DNA from: Rhizobiaceae bacterium
GTDB taxonomy: Bacteria; Pseudomonadota; Alphaproteobacteria; Rhizobiales; Rhizobiaceae
Assembly: GCA_029233925.1 (NCBI GenBank)
Contig: JARGOX010000005.1
Coordinates: forward strand, 1-64,000
Direction of reading: 5' to 3'
Length of the DNA: 64,000 nt
The notes below the pieces were generated by a model. The model was not told where the DNA came from. It saw only the letters and a program-made list of their open reading frames with translations, and ran no database searches. Positions within the stretch are counted from its first letter, which is position 1, and each line of letters opens with the position of its first letter. Shown one piece after another: positions 54,039 through 62,803 of this stretch. The position numbers and the translations under genes are program-made.

Positions 54039-54289
54039 CAGAAAAGATCCTCAAAATCAACGGCTTGTCCTTTGGAGCGCTTTGTAATCTGAAACTCCAG
54101 ATCCAGCGCACCGAGCACGGCAAGGATCGTCTCCAGCTTCGCAGCCGGATTGCCCGCCTCGATGAGCGATGTGGTCTCCTGCCGCAGTCCGGCTTTTGCG
54201 CCGAGCTGCGTCTGGTTCCAGCCTCGTTTCTTGCGCGCGCGCTGGATGATGCTACCGATCTGCTTCGGTGTTCTTGCCAGGTCAATTAT
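54038..54289 (-). pseudogene. hipB-like XRE antitoxin without a normal start codon
   Basis: The frame encodes about 83 residues, IIDLARTPKQIGSIIQRAR and KKRGWNQTQLGAKAGLRQET, then SLIEAGNPAAKLETILAVLG and a C-terminal SKGQAVDFEDLF. This is a complete HipB-type helix-turn-helix antitoxin. The codon where homologues have ATG is CCT (54292-54290), and no ATG, GTG or TTG occurs before the HTH. Translation would need ATA or ATT. With hipA reduced to a stub, loss of function is likely. Confidence 0.7.
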
Positions 54290-54503
54290 AGGAGTTATTA
54301 TGCGTTATATGCAATAAAGTTGTTTTATGTGATTTGACGCATAAACGGCCGATGTCCGTTGCCCAGTCTTGATGTTGCTTTTAATTTTTTTGACAAAATG
54401 CGGCGGTGAACTGGCCCAGGAGAGAAAGTCAATCGCTCGGACAGGCGCGCGCCGACACATTGGTTTCCCAACTGGCTCTTGAGCTACCTCCCTCACCCCA
54501 ACT

Positions 54504-55943
54504 TCACCACTCGGTCAATCGGGGCGGCAGCGGGTCGGCTGTGAAGGCCATTCGGTGGGTCAGGCGTTCGAGCATGCGGACCTTTATCGGCATGGATGCC
54601 GCGTCGCTCCAAAGGTTCCTGACTTCGCTGGGGTCGGCTTTCAGATCGTAGAGTTCGCCGGTGTCATTGGCGTGGTCGACAACAAGTCTGTGCTGGTCGG
54701 TGCGCAGCATGGTGAGTTGGGCGGTTGGATTGTCGTGAAAGGGCATGGCGTTGTAATATTCGCAATAAATGTCGTCCCGGTGCGCACCCTCCTCGATCTC
54801 TCCGTTCATCAACGGCCACAAGGAGCGGCCCTGCATGCCATTGTATCTGTCGATGCCGCAGGCCTCCAGCAGGCTTGGGGCGAGGTCGACCATTTCGATC
54901 AGGTCGCTGTAGCGTTTCGGCTGGATGCGGCCGGGTAGCCGCAGCATCAACGGAACACGTATGGCCGGCTCATAGAAATACGGGCCTTTCAGGTAAATGC
55001 CGTGATCCCCCAGCATTTCGCCGTGGTCCGACATGAAAATCACGATCGTATTGTCGCTCTGTCCCGATGCTTCCAGGGCAGCAAGGATCGCACCGACCTT
55101 CGCGTCAACCAGATCACACATCGCCCAATAGGCGGCGCGGATCATGCGATGATCCGTCGGGCTGATATGTTTCGAATATTCAAAGGTGTGGCCATAGGCG
55201 CCCTCGGCATCATGGGACTGGTAGGGCGGCTTTGTCGACAGATCGTCATCCAACGCGTCGGGAAGCGGAATATCATCCAGCATCTCCATATAGCGTTCGA
55301 GATAGGGCGCCGGCGGATTGAACGGGTGGTGGGGCGCAAACATATTGAGCGAAAACATCCAGGGCGACGGACCCTTGGCCTGCCTTTGAATGAATTCAAT
55401 GGCACGTTCCGCGCACCAGGTGGTTTCGTGATGCTCTTCCGGCATGCCGATATCAACAAAGCGGCTTTTGGGATGGGGCCTTGTCTCGAATTTCAGCCCC
55501 TTTTCAGCCAGATAGGCCGTATAGCCGCTGTGAAGACCCCACAGGTCCTGCGGATCACCGGCCCAGCAAAATTCGCTGTAGCCGTCGTTGATCCGCGCCT
55601 CGATAGTGGCATTGATCCTGGGGTCAGAGGGCGCCAGATGAAATTTGCCCACCAGGCCGCAATGATAGCCCGCATCGGCCAATAATCGGCTGATCGGCAC
55701 TTCATCATCGGGAATGACCTGACCATTCTGACGCAGCCGCGTTGTCCTGGGGTACCTGCCGGTCAGAAAACTGGCGCGGCTGGGCATGCAAACGGGGCTT
55801 TGTACAAAGGCGCGGTCGAAATGCGCCGATTGCGCCGCCAGCGCGTCAATGTTCGGCGTTTTCACATAAGGGTTGCCGGTGCAGCCGAGCGTGTCAAACC
55901 GCTGCTGGTCGGTGCAAATCCAGAGAATGTTGGGCTGATTCAT
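54504..55943 (-). CDS. sulfatase (type I, formylglycine-dependent)
   Basis: 479 residues from the ATG at 55943 (MNQPNILWICTDQQRFDTLG); the in-frame extension to 56033 is not needed. The metal-binding aspartates are in ICTDQQRFD. The modification motif VCMPSRASFLTGRYP holds the Cys (CxPSR) that becomes formylglycine. IVIFMSDHGEMLGDHGIYLKG is the second metal site. No signal peptide is visible, so it is probably cytoplasmic, as for choline-sulfatase-like enzymes. It is divergent from the IclR gene and likely under its control. The substrate is unknown: a sulfate ester or, less likely, a phosphonate. Confidence 0.9.
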   Translation of the reverse strand: MNQPNILWICTDQQRFDTLGCTGNPYVKTPNIDALAAQSAHFDRAFVQSPVCMPSRASFLTGRYPRTTRLRQNGQVIPDDEVPISRLLADAGYHCGLVGKFHLAPSDPRINATIEARINDGYSEFCWAGDPQDLWGLHSGYTAYLAEKGLKFETRPHPKSRFVDIGMPEEHHETTWCAERAIEFIQRQAKGPSPWMFSLNMFAPHHPFNPPAPYLERYMEMLDDIPLPDALDDDLSTKPPYQSHDAEGAYGHTFEYSKHISPTDHRMIRAAYWAMCDLVDAKVGAILAALEASGQSDNTIVIFMSDHGEMLGDHGIYLKGPYFYEPAIRVPLMLRLPGRIQPKRYSDLIEMVDLAPSLLEACGIDRYNGMQGRSLWPLMNGEIEEGAHRDDIYCEYYNAMPFHDNPTAQLTMLRTDQHRLVVDHANDTGELYDLKADPSEVRNLWSDAASMPIKVRMLERLTHRMAFTADPLPPRLTEW

Positions 55944-56076
55944 GCGCCGGGTGTCCTGTCGTTGAGCCGCAGTCGGGGCCTCAGCACGCTGGCGCTTCGT
56001 CTCCTGAAGCCCGCGTGCATTCGGGATCGTCAAAATCTGCTTTCAATTATAATAGTAACTTTCTAAAACGCTAGCC

Positions 56077-56105
56077 TTGACAGATCGGATTCCTCAAAAT
56101 ACGCT
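56077..56105 (+). promoter_or_regulatory. probable promoter of the IclR gene
   Basis: TTGACA (56077-56082), a 17-bp spacer and TACGCT (56100-56105) lie 27 bp before the IclR ATG. GCTTTCAA occurs on both sides (near 56039 and 56103) and might be a regulator half-site. On the other strand CTATTATAATTG around 56050 is a candidate minus-ten for the sulfatase. Confidence 0.45.
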
Positions 56106-56131
56106 TTCAAAAACAGGAGTGGCTATTACTT

Positions 56132-56896
56132 ATGAAAGTCCCAAATGTGACCGGTGAAAATCAACTGCTCTCCGGACGGCGCGCATTGGCCATTATCGAT
56201 GCGCTGGCAAAGTCGCCTGACAGCACGTCGTTCTCGAAACTGGAAACGGAGATCGGCGTTTCGGCAGCGAGCCTGTCCCGCCTGTTGAAAATGCTGCTCG
56301 ACGAAGGCTGGATTGAAAACGACAAGGACGGAAAATACATCGTCGGCTCGAGGATGATGATCCTTGCCCGCCACTTGCACGGGCACTGGTCGGAAAACGA
56401 AATTCTCAGCCCGATTATTCAGGACCTGGCGCAAGCCTGCGGCCATTCAGCCTGTTTTGCCCGTTACGCCAATGATTCCTTTGTTCTGACAGCAAAGACC
56501 GAAATGCCGTCGTCGTTCCACTTCATCGATCTGTTTTTCAAGGCCTATCGCATGATTGACAATGGCATGGCCATGGCGCTGCTGGCCTTTCAATCGCCTG
56601 ATGAGGTGAATTGTCTGCTGGAAGAACAGTCAACGGACGACAACATCGACAAGGAACTGGCGCTGTTCGAGACCATTCGCAAGGACGGATATCATATCAG
56701 CGAAGAAGGCGCGGTAACCCGCATAACCGCGCCGGTTCGCTGGGGCGTGGGCCATACCGTCAGGGGCGCCGTTTCGGTCGCCGCCATTGGCCTGGAACGG
56801 GCAAAGGCCGAACAGATACTGGAATCTGTCCGGGAAGCGGCAGCCGAATCCGAACGCCGACTGCAGCACAACGCGTTGATGCTGCGGGGCGCATGA
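56132..56896 (+). CDS. IclR family transcriptional regulator
   Basis: 254 residues. N-terminal winged helix (about 10-70; FSKLETEIGVSAASLSRLLKMLLDEG, cited in part as GVSAASLSRLLKMLL) and a C-terminal GAF-like effector domain (about 85-245) with SEEGAVTRITAPVRW near 190. It is divergent from the first sulfatase gene and precedes the ABC transporter and second sulfatase by 45 bp. It most likely controls both in response to a sulfated or sulfonated compound, or to a product of its breakdown. Confidence 0.85.
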   Translation: MKVPNVTGENQLLSGRRALAIIDALAKSPDSTSFSKLETEIGVSAASLSRLLKMLLDEGWIENDKDGKYIVGSRMMILARHLHGHWSENEILSPIIQDLAQACGHSACFARYANDSFVLTAKTEMPSSFHFIDLFFKAYRMIDNGMAMALLAFQSPDEVNCLLEEQSTDDNIDKELALFETIRKDGYHISEEGAVTRITAPVRWGVGHTVRGAVSVAAIGLERAKAEQILESVREAAAESERRLQHNALMLRGA

Positions 56897-56941
56897 GAAC
56901 GAAAAGACGCGAAACGAACCTGTAGAAAACCAAAAAGGGGA

Positions 56942-57955
56942 ATGAAAATGTTTCTATCAAACCTGAAACGACTTGGTCTGGCTCTGGGGCTTGGCGCCGC
57001 AATGCTGACCAGCAGTGTGGGGCTGCCCGGCAGTGTCGGAAGGGCCGCAGATACGGTTGTGCGCTACGCGGTCGACGGATTCGTGCTTGGCACACTCATT
57101 CGGGTTGCCGACGCCAAAGGATATTTTACTGAAGAAGGCATTGACGCCCGGTTGCTGACGTTTTCCTACGGTGTCGATACCGTTGACGCCGTTCTGGCGG
57201 GTCAGGCTGATTTTGGCGTGATCATCGACATGCCGCTGCTGGCGCGTTTTTCATCCGGAAAATTGGCAACGCCTGCCTTCATCGGCATACCCAATCCCGG
57301 CTGGCACAAGCTTTATGTCAGCCCCGATTACACATCCATTGCCGACCTGAAAGGCAAGAAAATTGCCGTCGCTTCCGGTACGGCTCAGGAATTCGTAACG
57401 CGCATTCATCTGCGCGACAATGGTATCGATCCTGACAAGGATGTCGAACTGGTTGGCCTTGCCAGTCTGTTTGAAATCATCGGCGCCATGAAGTCCGGTC
57501 GTGTTGACGCTGCGTGGATCTGGGGCCAGGGCATCACGGAACTGGGTGACGATCCGAAATTCCGCTTCGAGGCGGACGACAGTATCGTCAATCAGAAAAC
57601 AATCGCGCTGCTTGTCGTTGAAAAAGACTATCTGGACAACAATCGCGATATCGTATTGGCAACCCTGCGCGCGCTGGACAAGGCCGCCAAGGACGTCGCC
57701 AATGATCTGGACGAAGCAGCGGCGATTGTCGCCAAGGGCATTGCCGGTGATGCGGAAAAGATCAAGCCGGTCATCCAGGGCCAGAACTATGCATTGAGCT
57801 TTGAAGCAGCCGGGATGGCGTCACTGAAATCCAAGCTTGATTTCCTCGTCGCCAGCGGGGTCATCGACCCGGCCTATGATCTCAACGATTATGTCGATCT
57901 GGAGATCCTGCGCGAAGCCGCACCATCCGTCGAAGTGGTCGACGAAATCAAATAG
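56942..57955 (+). CDS. ABC transporter substrate-binding protein (SsuA/NMT1-like)
   Basis: 337 residues. Signal peptide about 1-35 (LGLALGLGAAMLTSSVGLPG), mature NMT1/SsuA-like fold: YAVDGFVLGTLIRVADAKGY, EEGIDARLLTFSYG, VDAVLAGQADFGVI, KGKKIAVASGTAQEF and FEIIGAMKSGRVDAAWIWG. Family members bind sulfonates, nitrate, taurine or pyrimidine precursors. The sulfatase neighbours favour a sulfur-containing ligand, which remains inference. It is periplasmic and is first gene of the ABC operon. Confidence 0.88.
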   Translation: MKMFLSNLKRLGLALGLGAAMLTSSVGLPGSVGRAADTVVRYAVDGFVLGTLIRVADAKGYFTEEGIDARLLTFSYGVDTVDAVLAGQADFGVIIDMPLLARFSSGKLATPAFIGIPNPGWHKLYVSPDYTSIADLKGKKIAVASGTAQEFVTRIHLRDNGIDPDKDVELVGLASLFEIIGAMKSGRVDAAWIWGQGITELGDDPKFRFEADDSIVNQKTIALLVVEKDYLDNNRDIVLATLRALDKAAKDVANDLDEAAAIVAKGIAGDAEKIKPVIQGQNYALSFEAAGMASLKSKLDFLVASGVIDPAYDLNDYVDLEILREAAPSVEVVDEIK

Positions 57956-57989
57956 CAAAATATTGGCCCGGAGAGGAAAGAGCACGCGG

Positions 57990-58763
57990 ATGACAATTGA
58001 TCTGAACCAGGTCGCCTTCTCCTATGCGACCACCCAGGGCTCCGGGCCATTGATCCTCGAAAATATCGACCTGACGGTTCCGGAAGGTGAGTTCCTCATC
58101 CTTCTGGGCCCCAGCGGTTGCGGAAAATCAACCCTGTTGCGCCTGATCGCCGGCTTTGACTCGGCAACCCGGGGGCGCGTGACGATTGACGACAAGCCGA
58201 TCCGGGGCCCGGGCAAGGATCGCGGCATGGTGTTCCAGGATCTGACCAGCGCTCTTTACGAATGGCTGACCGTGCGCGGCAATGTGGAATTCGGATTGAG
58301 AATCAGCGGCGTAAAGCCGGAAGAGCGCCGGTCGCGATGCGACGAGGCCCTTCAGATGGTTAATCTGCTGGCGCATGCAGACAAATTTCCAGACGCATTG
58401 TCGGGCGGCATGAAACAACGCGTTCAGATCGCCCGCATGCTGGCCATGCGGCCTTCCATCATGTTGATGGACGAACCCTTTGCCTCGCTCGATGCACAGA
58501 CCCGACAAATGCTGCAAAATCAGATGGTGTCCATCTGGAATGACGTTGGCGGAACGGCAATCTATGTGACGCACGACATTCGCGAGGCGCTCAACCTGGG
58601 CCAGAGAATTATCCTGATGTCCGCCGGACCGGCCGCCGGCATCAAGCACACCTATGATGTGCCGATGGATTACCCGCGCAACCAGACCGATCCCGTCTAT
58701 ATCGACCTGCTGGAGCGCATATCGCTGGATATTGAAGAAGAAGTGAAAAAGGTGTGGGTATGA
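57990..58763 (+). CDS. ABC transporter ATP-binding protein (SsuB-like)
   Basis: 257 residues from the ATG at 57990; an in-frame extension back to 57837 overlaps the previous gene and is rejected. Walker A LLGPSGCGKSTLLRLIAG, Q-loop MVFQDL, signature LSGGMKQRVQIARMLA, Walker B IMLMDEPFASLD and H-loop YVTHDIREAL. It energises the permease encoded next. The TGA overlaps the permease ATG (ATGA). Confidence 0.93.
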   Translation: MTIDLNQVAFSYATTQGSGPLILENIDLTVPEGEFLILLGPSGCGKSTLLRLIAGFDSATRGRVTIDDKPIRGPGKDRGMVFQDLTSALYEWLTVRGNVEFGLRISGVKPEERRSRCDEALQMVNLLAHADKFPDALSGGMKQRVQIARMLAMRPSIMLMDEPFASLDAQTRQMLQNQMVSIWNDVGGTAIYVTHDIREALNLGQRIILMSAGPAAGIKHTYDVPMDYPRNQTDPVYIDLLERISLDIEEEVKKVWV

Positions 58764-59542
58764 GCGGGAAAACAGGCAGCACCTGGCGCGGCCAGCTGAT
58801 CTCACCCATAGCGGTTATTGCCGGCTTGCTGGCCTGGGAGATATCGGCGCGCCTTTTTATTGATCCGTTTTTCCTGCCGCCCGTCTCCGTCATCTTTCTT
58901 GGAGCGGTGGAGCTCTATCAGAAAGATCTGCTGTTTGTGCATATCGGCGTCAGCATGGCGCGCATACTCACCGGTTGGGTGCTCGGAAGCCTGATCGCCA
59001 TCCCCATCGGCCTGATCGTCGGCAGCTTTCTGACCGCCAAACGCATCGTCGATCCATTCATCCACTTCCTGCGGTTCATTCCGGCGATCGCACTGGTGAC
59101 CTTGTTCATCGTCTGGTTTGGCGTGGGAGAATTGTCGAAAATCCTGTTGGTCATGTATGCCACGTCTTTCATCGTCCTGATCAATACCGCCACCGGCGTT
59201 GGCACGATCCACGAGAACAAGAAGCTTGCAGCGCAGACCTTCGGGGCGAATGCCTGGGACATATTCCTTCTGGTAACGATTCCTGCCGCCATGCCGTCCA
59301 TCTATGTGGGCATGCGTCTTGCCCTGGCTTCGTCATTCCTGGTGATCGTCGCGGTTGAAATGCTTGCGGCGGAATCGGGCCTTGGTTACCTGATCTGGAC
59401 CTCAAAGCTCTATTTCAAGATCGACTGGATGTTTGTCGGCATCTTCCTGCTGGGATTTCTTGGTCTGGTTTCCGACTATGCCTGGAAAATGATCGGCAAA
59501 CATGTGCTCGGCCGCTTTGTCAGGGAAAGCGCCAACTATTGA
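58760..59542 (+). CDS. ABC transporter permease (SsuC-like)
   Basis: 260 residues from the ATG at 58760; a GTG at 58754 is possible. Six helices, and the EAA-like loop AAQTFGANAWDIFLLVTIP AAMP region (about 160-185) that contacts the ATPase. It belongs to the BPD_transp_1/SsuC group. It completes the importer with the two preceding genes. The stop lies 22 bp before the second sulfatase start. Confidence 0.92.
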   Translation: MSGKTGSTWRGQLISPIAVIAGLLAWEISARLFIDPFFLPPVSVIFLGAVELYQKDLLFVHIGVSMARILTGWVLGSLIAIPIGLIVGSFLTAKRIVDPFIHFLRFIPAIALVTLFIVWFGVGELSKILLVMYATSFIVLINTATGVGTIHENKKLAAQTFGANAWDIFLLVTIPAAMPSIYVGMRLALASSFLVIVAVEMLAAESGLGYLIWTSKLYFKIDWMFVGIFLLGFLGLVSDYAWKMIGKHVLGRFVRESANY

Positions 59543-59564
59543 TTTCAAAACCAGGAATGACATT

Positions 59565-60935
59565 GTGAACCGTGACCGCAACATCATCGTGATCTTCAAT
59601 GACGATCACGGCCAGTGGGCGTTGCCGGCCTATGGCAACAAGGACCTGCATACGCCGACACTGGACTATCTGGCCGGAACCGGCGTGGTGATGGAAAACG
59701 CCTTTACCCCGACACCGGTCTGCTCGCCCGCAAGAGCCTGTTTTCTGACAGGCCGCCTGGCCTCTCAGCATGGCCTGCATGATTATATTGCATCGGGCGC
59801 GGATTTCGAAACCCGCCGCTGGCTGGAAAAGGAAGTGACGCTGCCGCAATTGCTGCAGAAATCGGGCTATCAGGTGGGCCTGAGCGGCAAATGGCATCTG
59901 GGAAATGACATCGAGCCGCATCCGGGTTTTAGCTCCTGGTTTGCGCTGAGCGGTGATTATCCGATCGGGGCGAAGGGCCGGTACCGCTTCAGCGACGACG
60001 GCAAGATCATCGAGCTGGATGGTTACAAATCACAAATCATCACCGACCACGCCGTCAGGTTTTTGCGCCAGAGAGACCGGAAAAAACCTTTCTTCCTGTT
60101 TGTCGGCCACACGGCAACCCACAGCCCCTGGACAGATCACCCCGAACGGCTGGTTGAGCACTATCGCGCAAAAGAATTCTCCGCAGTGCCCGAGGGCGCT
60201 TCCTACCCGTTCGGAGAACAGAATCTGGAATCGGCAGAGCTGAGGCCACGCCCCGATGAAAGGGAAGGATTGGCGCAATATTATGCTGCGATTACCTCCC
60301 TCGACGAGGCCGTTGGCCGCCTGATGGACGAAGTTGATGCGCAAGGCCTCACCGATTCCACCCTGATTCTCTACACGTCCGATCACGGATTGTGCTGCGG
60401 GCATCACGGAATCTGGGGCAAGGGCAACGGTACGCTGCCACTCAATATGGTGGAAGAGAGCATCCGTATTCCAGTGATATTCAATCATCCCAAAGTGATC
60501 CCTCAGGCCAATCGGCGACCTGAATTCACCGATCACCTGGATCTCTTCCAGACACTTGCGGATTATAGCGGTGTCCAACCACCCGACCCTGGCAATGATA
60601 TCTATGCCGGCCGCAGTCTCCTGCCCATGCTGACCGGCCAGGACCTGTCAGAGCCCTGGCGCGCTGTCCAGTTCGGTGAATATGGCAATGTGCGCATGAT
60701 CCGCGATCAGCGTTACAAACTGGTGGTCTATTGTGCAGACAATTACTGCAGATTGTTTGATCTCGAGGATGATCCTTCAGAGGAGGTTGATATCGCCGGG
60801 ATGCCGCAACAGGCGATGCGCATCGAACAGATGAAGGCACAATTGGACGACCATTTCCGCAGATATGAGGTGAATCAGAACGCCGGTGTGCGCAATGGCG
60901 GGCCCGAGAAAACAAATTTCACGTCTCCGTGGTGA
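59565..60935 (+). CDS. second sulfatase (type I)
   Basis: 456 residues from the GTG at 59565, which has an AGGA upstream; the ATG at 59502 lies inside the permease gene. FNDDHGQWALPAYGN carries the first metal aspartates, VCSPARACFLTGRLAS is the formylglycine motif (CxPAR), GLSGKWHLGND follows, and TLILYTSDHGLCCGHHGIWG is the second metal site. No signal peptide, so it probably desulfates the compound after import. It belongs to the same transcription unit as the ABC genes. It is only distantly similar to the sulfatase at 54504, so the two may act on different positions or substrates. Confidence 0.9.
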   Translation: MNRDRNIIVIFNDDHGQWALPAYGNKDLHTPTLDYLAGTGVVMENAFTPTPVCSPARACFLTGRLASQHGLHDYIASGADFETRRWLEKEVTLPQLLQKSGYQVGLSGKWHLGNDIEPHPGFSSWFALSGDYPIGAKGRYRFSDDGKIIELDGYKSQIITDHAVRFLRQRDRKKPFFLFVGHTATHSPWTDHPERLVEHYRAKEFSAVPEGASYPFGEQNLESAELRPRPDEREGLAQYYAAITSLDEAVGRLMDEVDAQGLTDSTLILYTSDHGLCCGHHGIWGKGNGTLPLNMVEESIRIPVIFNHPKVIPQANRRPEFTDHLDLFQTLADYSGVQPPDPGNDIYAGRSLLPMLTGQDLSEPWRAVQFGEYGNVRMIRDQRYKLVVYCADNYCRLFDLEDDPSEEVDIAGMPQQAMRIEQMKAQLDDHFRRYEVNQNAGVRNGGPEKTNFTSPW

Positions 60936-61019
60936 GGCCGGCGCCCATGCTAAAAAACCCGGCAAAATTCGCATTGGCTGACGCGCGACAGGTCAGAACA
61001 ATCGTGCCCATTGAGCCGC

Positions 61020-61439
61020 TTAACCACGGTTTCTCAGCGCCCTTGCGGTCAGGTGCAGACCCCGTCTCAAATCTGTCTTTGGCGCCCAGCCGAGTTCCGC
61101 TTTGGCGCGGTCATTTGAAAGAATATTGACCGAGACATCGAAATCACGCGTCGGCAGGTATTGACGTTTGATCCTGCAATCCGTCACAGCCTCGATTGCG
61201 TCCAACAATTGGACCAGACTTGTTCCAACGCCCGATGAGATGTTCATGATGACCTCATCTCCCTGATAGACAAGGGCGCGTTCGAATGCCTCCGCCAGGT
61301 CGTCCACATACAGATAGTCGCGGACTATTTGTCCGTCTCCATATATCTGAACCTGGTCTCCTTTCAGTGCCTTGGACAGGAAATGACCGATCACGCCTTG
61401 CCCGCTATCAAGGCGCTGGAACGCTCCGTAGGGGTTTGA
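61020..61439 (-). pseudogene. UDP-glucose 4-epimerase-like protein, 5' end lost at IS630
   Basis: The frame encodes the C-terminal 140 residues of an NAD-dependent epimerase/dehydratase of the GalE type: SNPYGAFQRLDSGQGVIGHFL, YGDGQIVRDYLYVDDLAEAF and LGWAPKTDLRRGLHLTARAL. The Rossmann NAD-binding part and catalytic YxxxK are absent, because the IS630 element begins at 61442. The missing half is not on the other side of the element. Confidence 0.8.
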
Positions 61440-61454
61440 TACCAAACGCCATTA

Positions 61455-62042
61455 TTATTGACCGTTATGTGCCCAATCGCACATTCCGATTGATGTAATG
61501 ATTTCGGGTTGTTTGAGGAGTTTGTTCCAGGCCTCGCATCCGGCATCAATGATTGCATCATAGGTCTCAAAGACGCGGTTTGAGAGCCAGTTCTGGCGCA
61601 TGTATTGCCAGATGTTCTCCACCGGGTTTAATTCCGGTGAACGAGGTGGAAGTAGAAGAATGGTGATGTTTTCGGGAACTTTCAACTGACCCGTTGTATG
61701 CCATCCGGCCCTGTCCATAAGTAACACTGCATGGGCTGTGCGTGCGACATGACGTGATATCTCATCAAGATGCATCTGCATGGCTTGCCCATTGGCATAG
61801 GGCAACATGAGGGCAGCTGCTTTGCCCTTTGCCGGACAGATGGCTCCAAACAGATAAGCATTTTGATAGCGTTGATCGGCGGGTTGGCGTGGTCTGGTGC
61901 CTTTCCTGGCCCATAGACGTGCCATCGGGTTCTTCTGGCCAATGCGCGCTTCATCCTGCCACCAGATTTCGATGGGCTTATTGTCCGGCTGTTCTGCCAA
62001 ATGTTCCTTCAGGGTTTGAGCGAAGTTTTTTAAAAGCATCAA
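61455..62042 (-). CDS. IS630 transposase, C-terminal DDE part (OrfB)
   Basis: 195 residues. DDE catalytic domain of IS630/mariner type: first Asp in EIWWQDEARIGQKNP, second in AVLLMDRAGWHTTG, and Glu in RSPELNPVENIWQYMRQ. It overlaps OrfA by 65 bp in the +1 frame at a TTTTAAAAAAC run, where ribosomal slippage could create the full protein. The apparent start at 62042 is probably not used by itself. Confidence 0.88.
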   Translation of the reverse strand: MMLLKNFAQTLKEHLAEQPDNKPIEIWWQDEARIGQKNPMARLWARKGTRPRQPADQRYQNAYLFGAICPAKGKAAALMLPYANGQAMQMHLDEISRHVARTAHAVLLMDRAGWHTTGQLKVPENITILLLPPRSPELNPVENIWQYMRQNWLSNRVFETYDAIIDAGCEAWNKLLKQPEIITSIGMCDWAHNGQ

Positions 62043-62520
62043 TGACCTGGGCGTCCTGCATAGGATGCGGCGGGCGGGCGCTGATATGGGAAAAGCCCAG
62101 TTGGTTCAAAAGCTTCATCACATGGCGTTCGCTATAACGCACACCAAAGCGGGCCTCGATAACCCGTTTCAGATCAATTGCACGCCAACGCACAACACCA
62201 TCTTTTTCCAGATCCGGGCCTGCCGCGACAATTGTATCCAATTCCTCCAATTGATCATTGCTTAATCGAGACTTGCGGCCGGACGATTTGTGGTTCAACA
62301 AACCATCCGGCCCCATGTCATTAAAGCGATGCACCCAATCTCGAAGGGTTTGACGATCCATACCGCCGACAATGGCTGCATCTTTGCGGTTCATGCCATC
62401 ATAAATGGCTGCAAGTGACAACAAGCGCCGCGCCTGATTGGCATCCCTGCTGCGGCTCGCAAGAAGGCGAAGGTGTGCAGCATCAAAGTCTGATCGAATA
62501 ACAGTTCCTGTACGTCCCAT
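61978..62520 (-). CDS. IS630 transposase, N-terminal HTH part (OrfA)
   Basis: 180 residues from the ATG at 62520 (MGRTGTVIRSDFDAAHLRLL). Helix-turn-helix segments RKDAAIVGGMDRQTLRDWVHRF and a second winged region ARFGVRYSERHVMKLLNQLG bind the element ends. The frame ends shortly after the slippery stretch (DAFKKLRSNPEGTFG). It needs frameshifting to reach the DDE domain in OrfB. Confidence 0.87.
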   Translation of the reverse strand: MGRTGTVIRSDFDAAHLRLLASRSRDANQARRLLSLAAIYDGMNRKDAAIVGGMDRQTLRDWVHRFNDMGPDGLLNHKSSGRKSRLSNDQLEELDTIVAAGPDLEKDGVVRWRAIDLKRVIEARFGVRYSERHVMKLLNQLGFSHISARPPHPMQDAQVIDAFKKLRSNPEGTFGRTAGQ

Positions 62521-62607
62521 GGCTATTTCCTCCCATGCAACACTTGAATCAGAAACCAACAAACTTGGAAAATCACAAATGAGTCAACAAATCCAACGGT
62601 TGGTATA

Positions 62608-62781
62608 ATTTCAGGGGGATTACCGTTCAACCGTTACCTGAAGGAGAGTTTTGTCTGGCCGCTGGAAAGCATGCTCAAGCCGCAGGGGTTGATCCTGGAT
62701 GCCGCCACCGCCAATGCACAGGTCGGCATCTGGATGCGGGACGTGAGATATATGACGTCTCCGCGCGAATTGGCCTGCTAA
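62608..62781 (+). pseudogene. C-terminal fragment of an unknown gene beyond IS630
   Basis: The plus-strand frame encodes GGLPFNRYLKESFVWPLESM and then LDAATANAQVGIWMRDVRYM before a TAA at 62779. It reads like a genuine protein C-terminus of about 57 residues, without a start. Its upstream part was lost at the IS630 right end. I do not recognise the family. Confidence 0.45.
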
Positions 62782-62803
62782 ACTCGAAAGGGTGGGTCAA
62801 ACT

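Larger units (their letters stand above)
61442..62603 (-). mobile_element. IS630-family insertion sequence
   Basis: About 1.16 kb. Imperfect terminal inverted repeats start CCAAACGCC on the left and CCAACCGTT on the right, each flanked by TA (61440-61441 and 62604-62605), the target duplicated by IS630 elements. It encodes a two-frame transposase on the minus strand. The flanking genes do not match each other, so a deletion or inversion accompanied or followed insertion. Confidence 0.85.
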
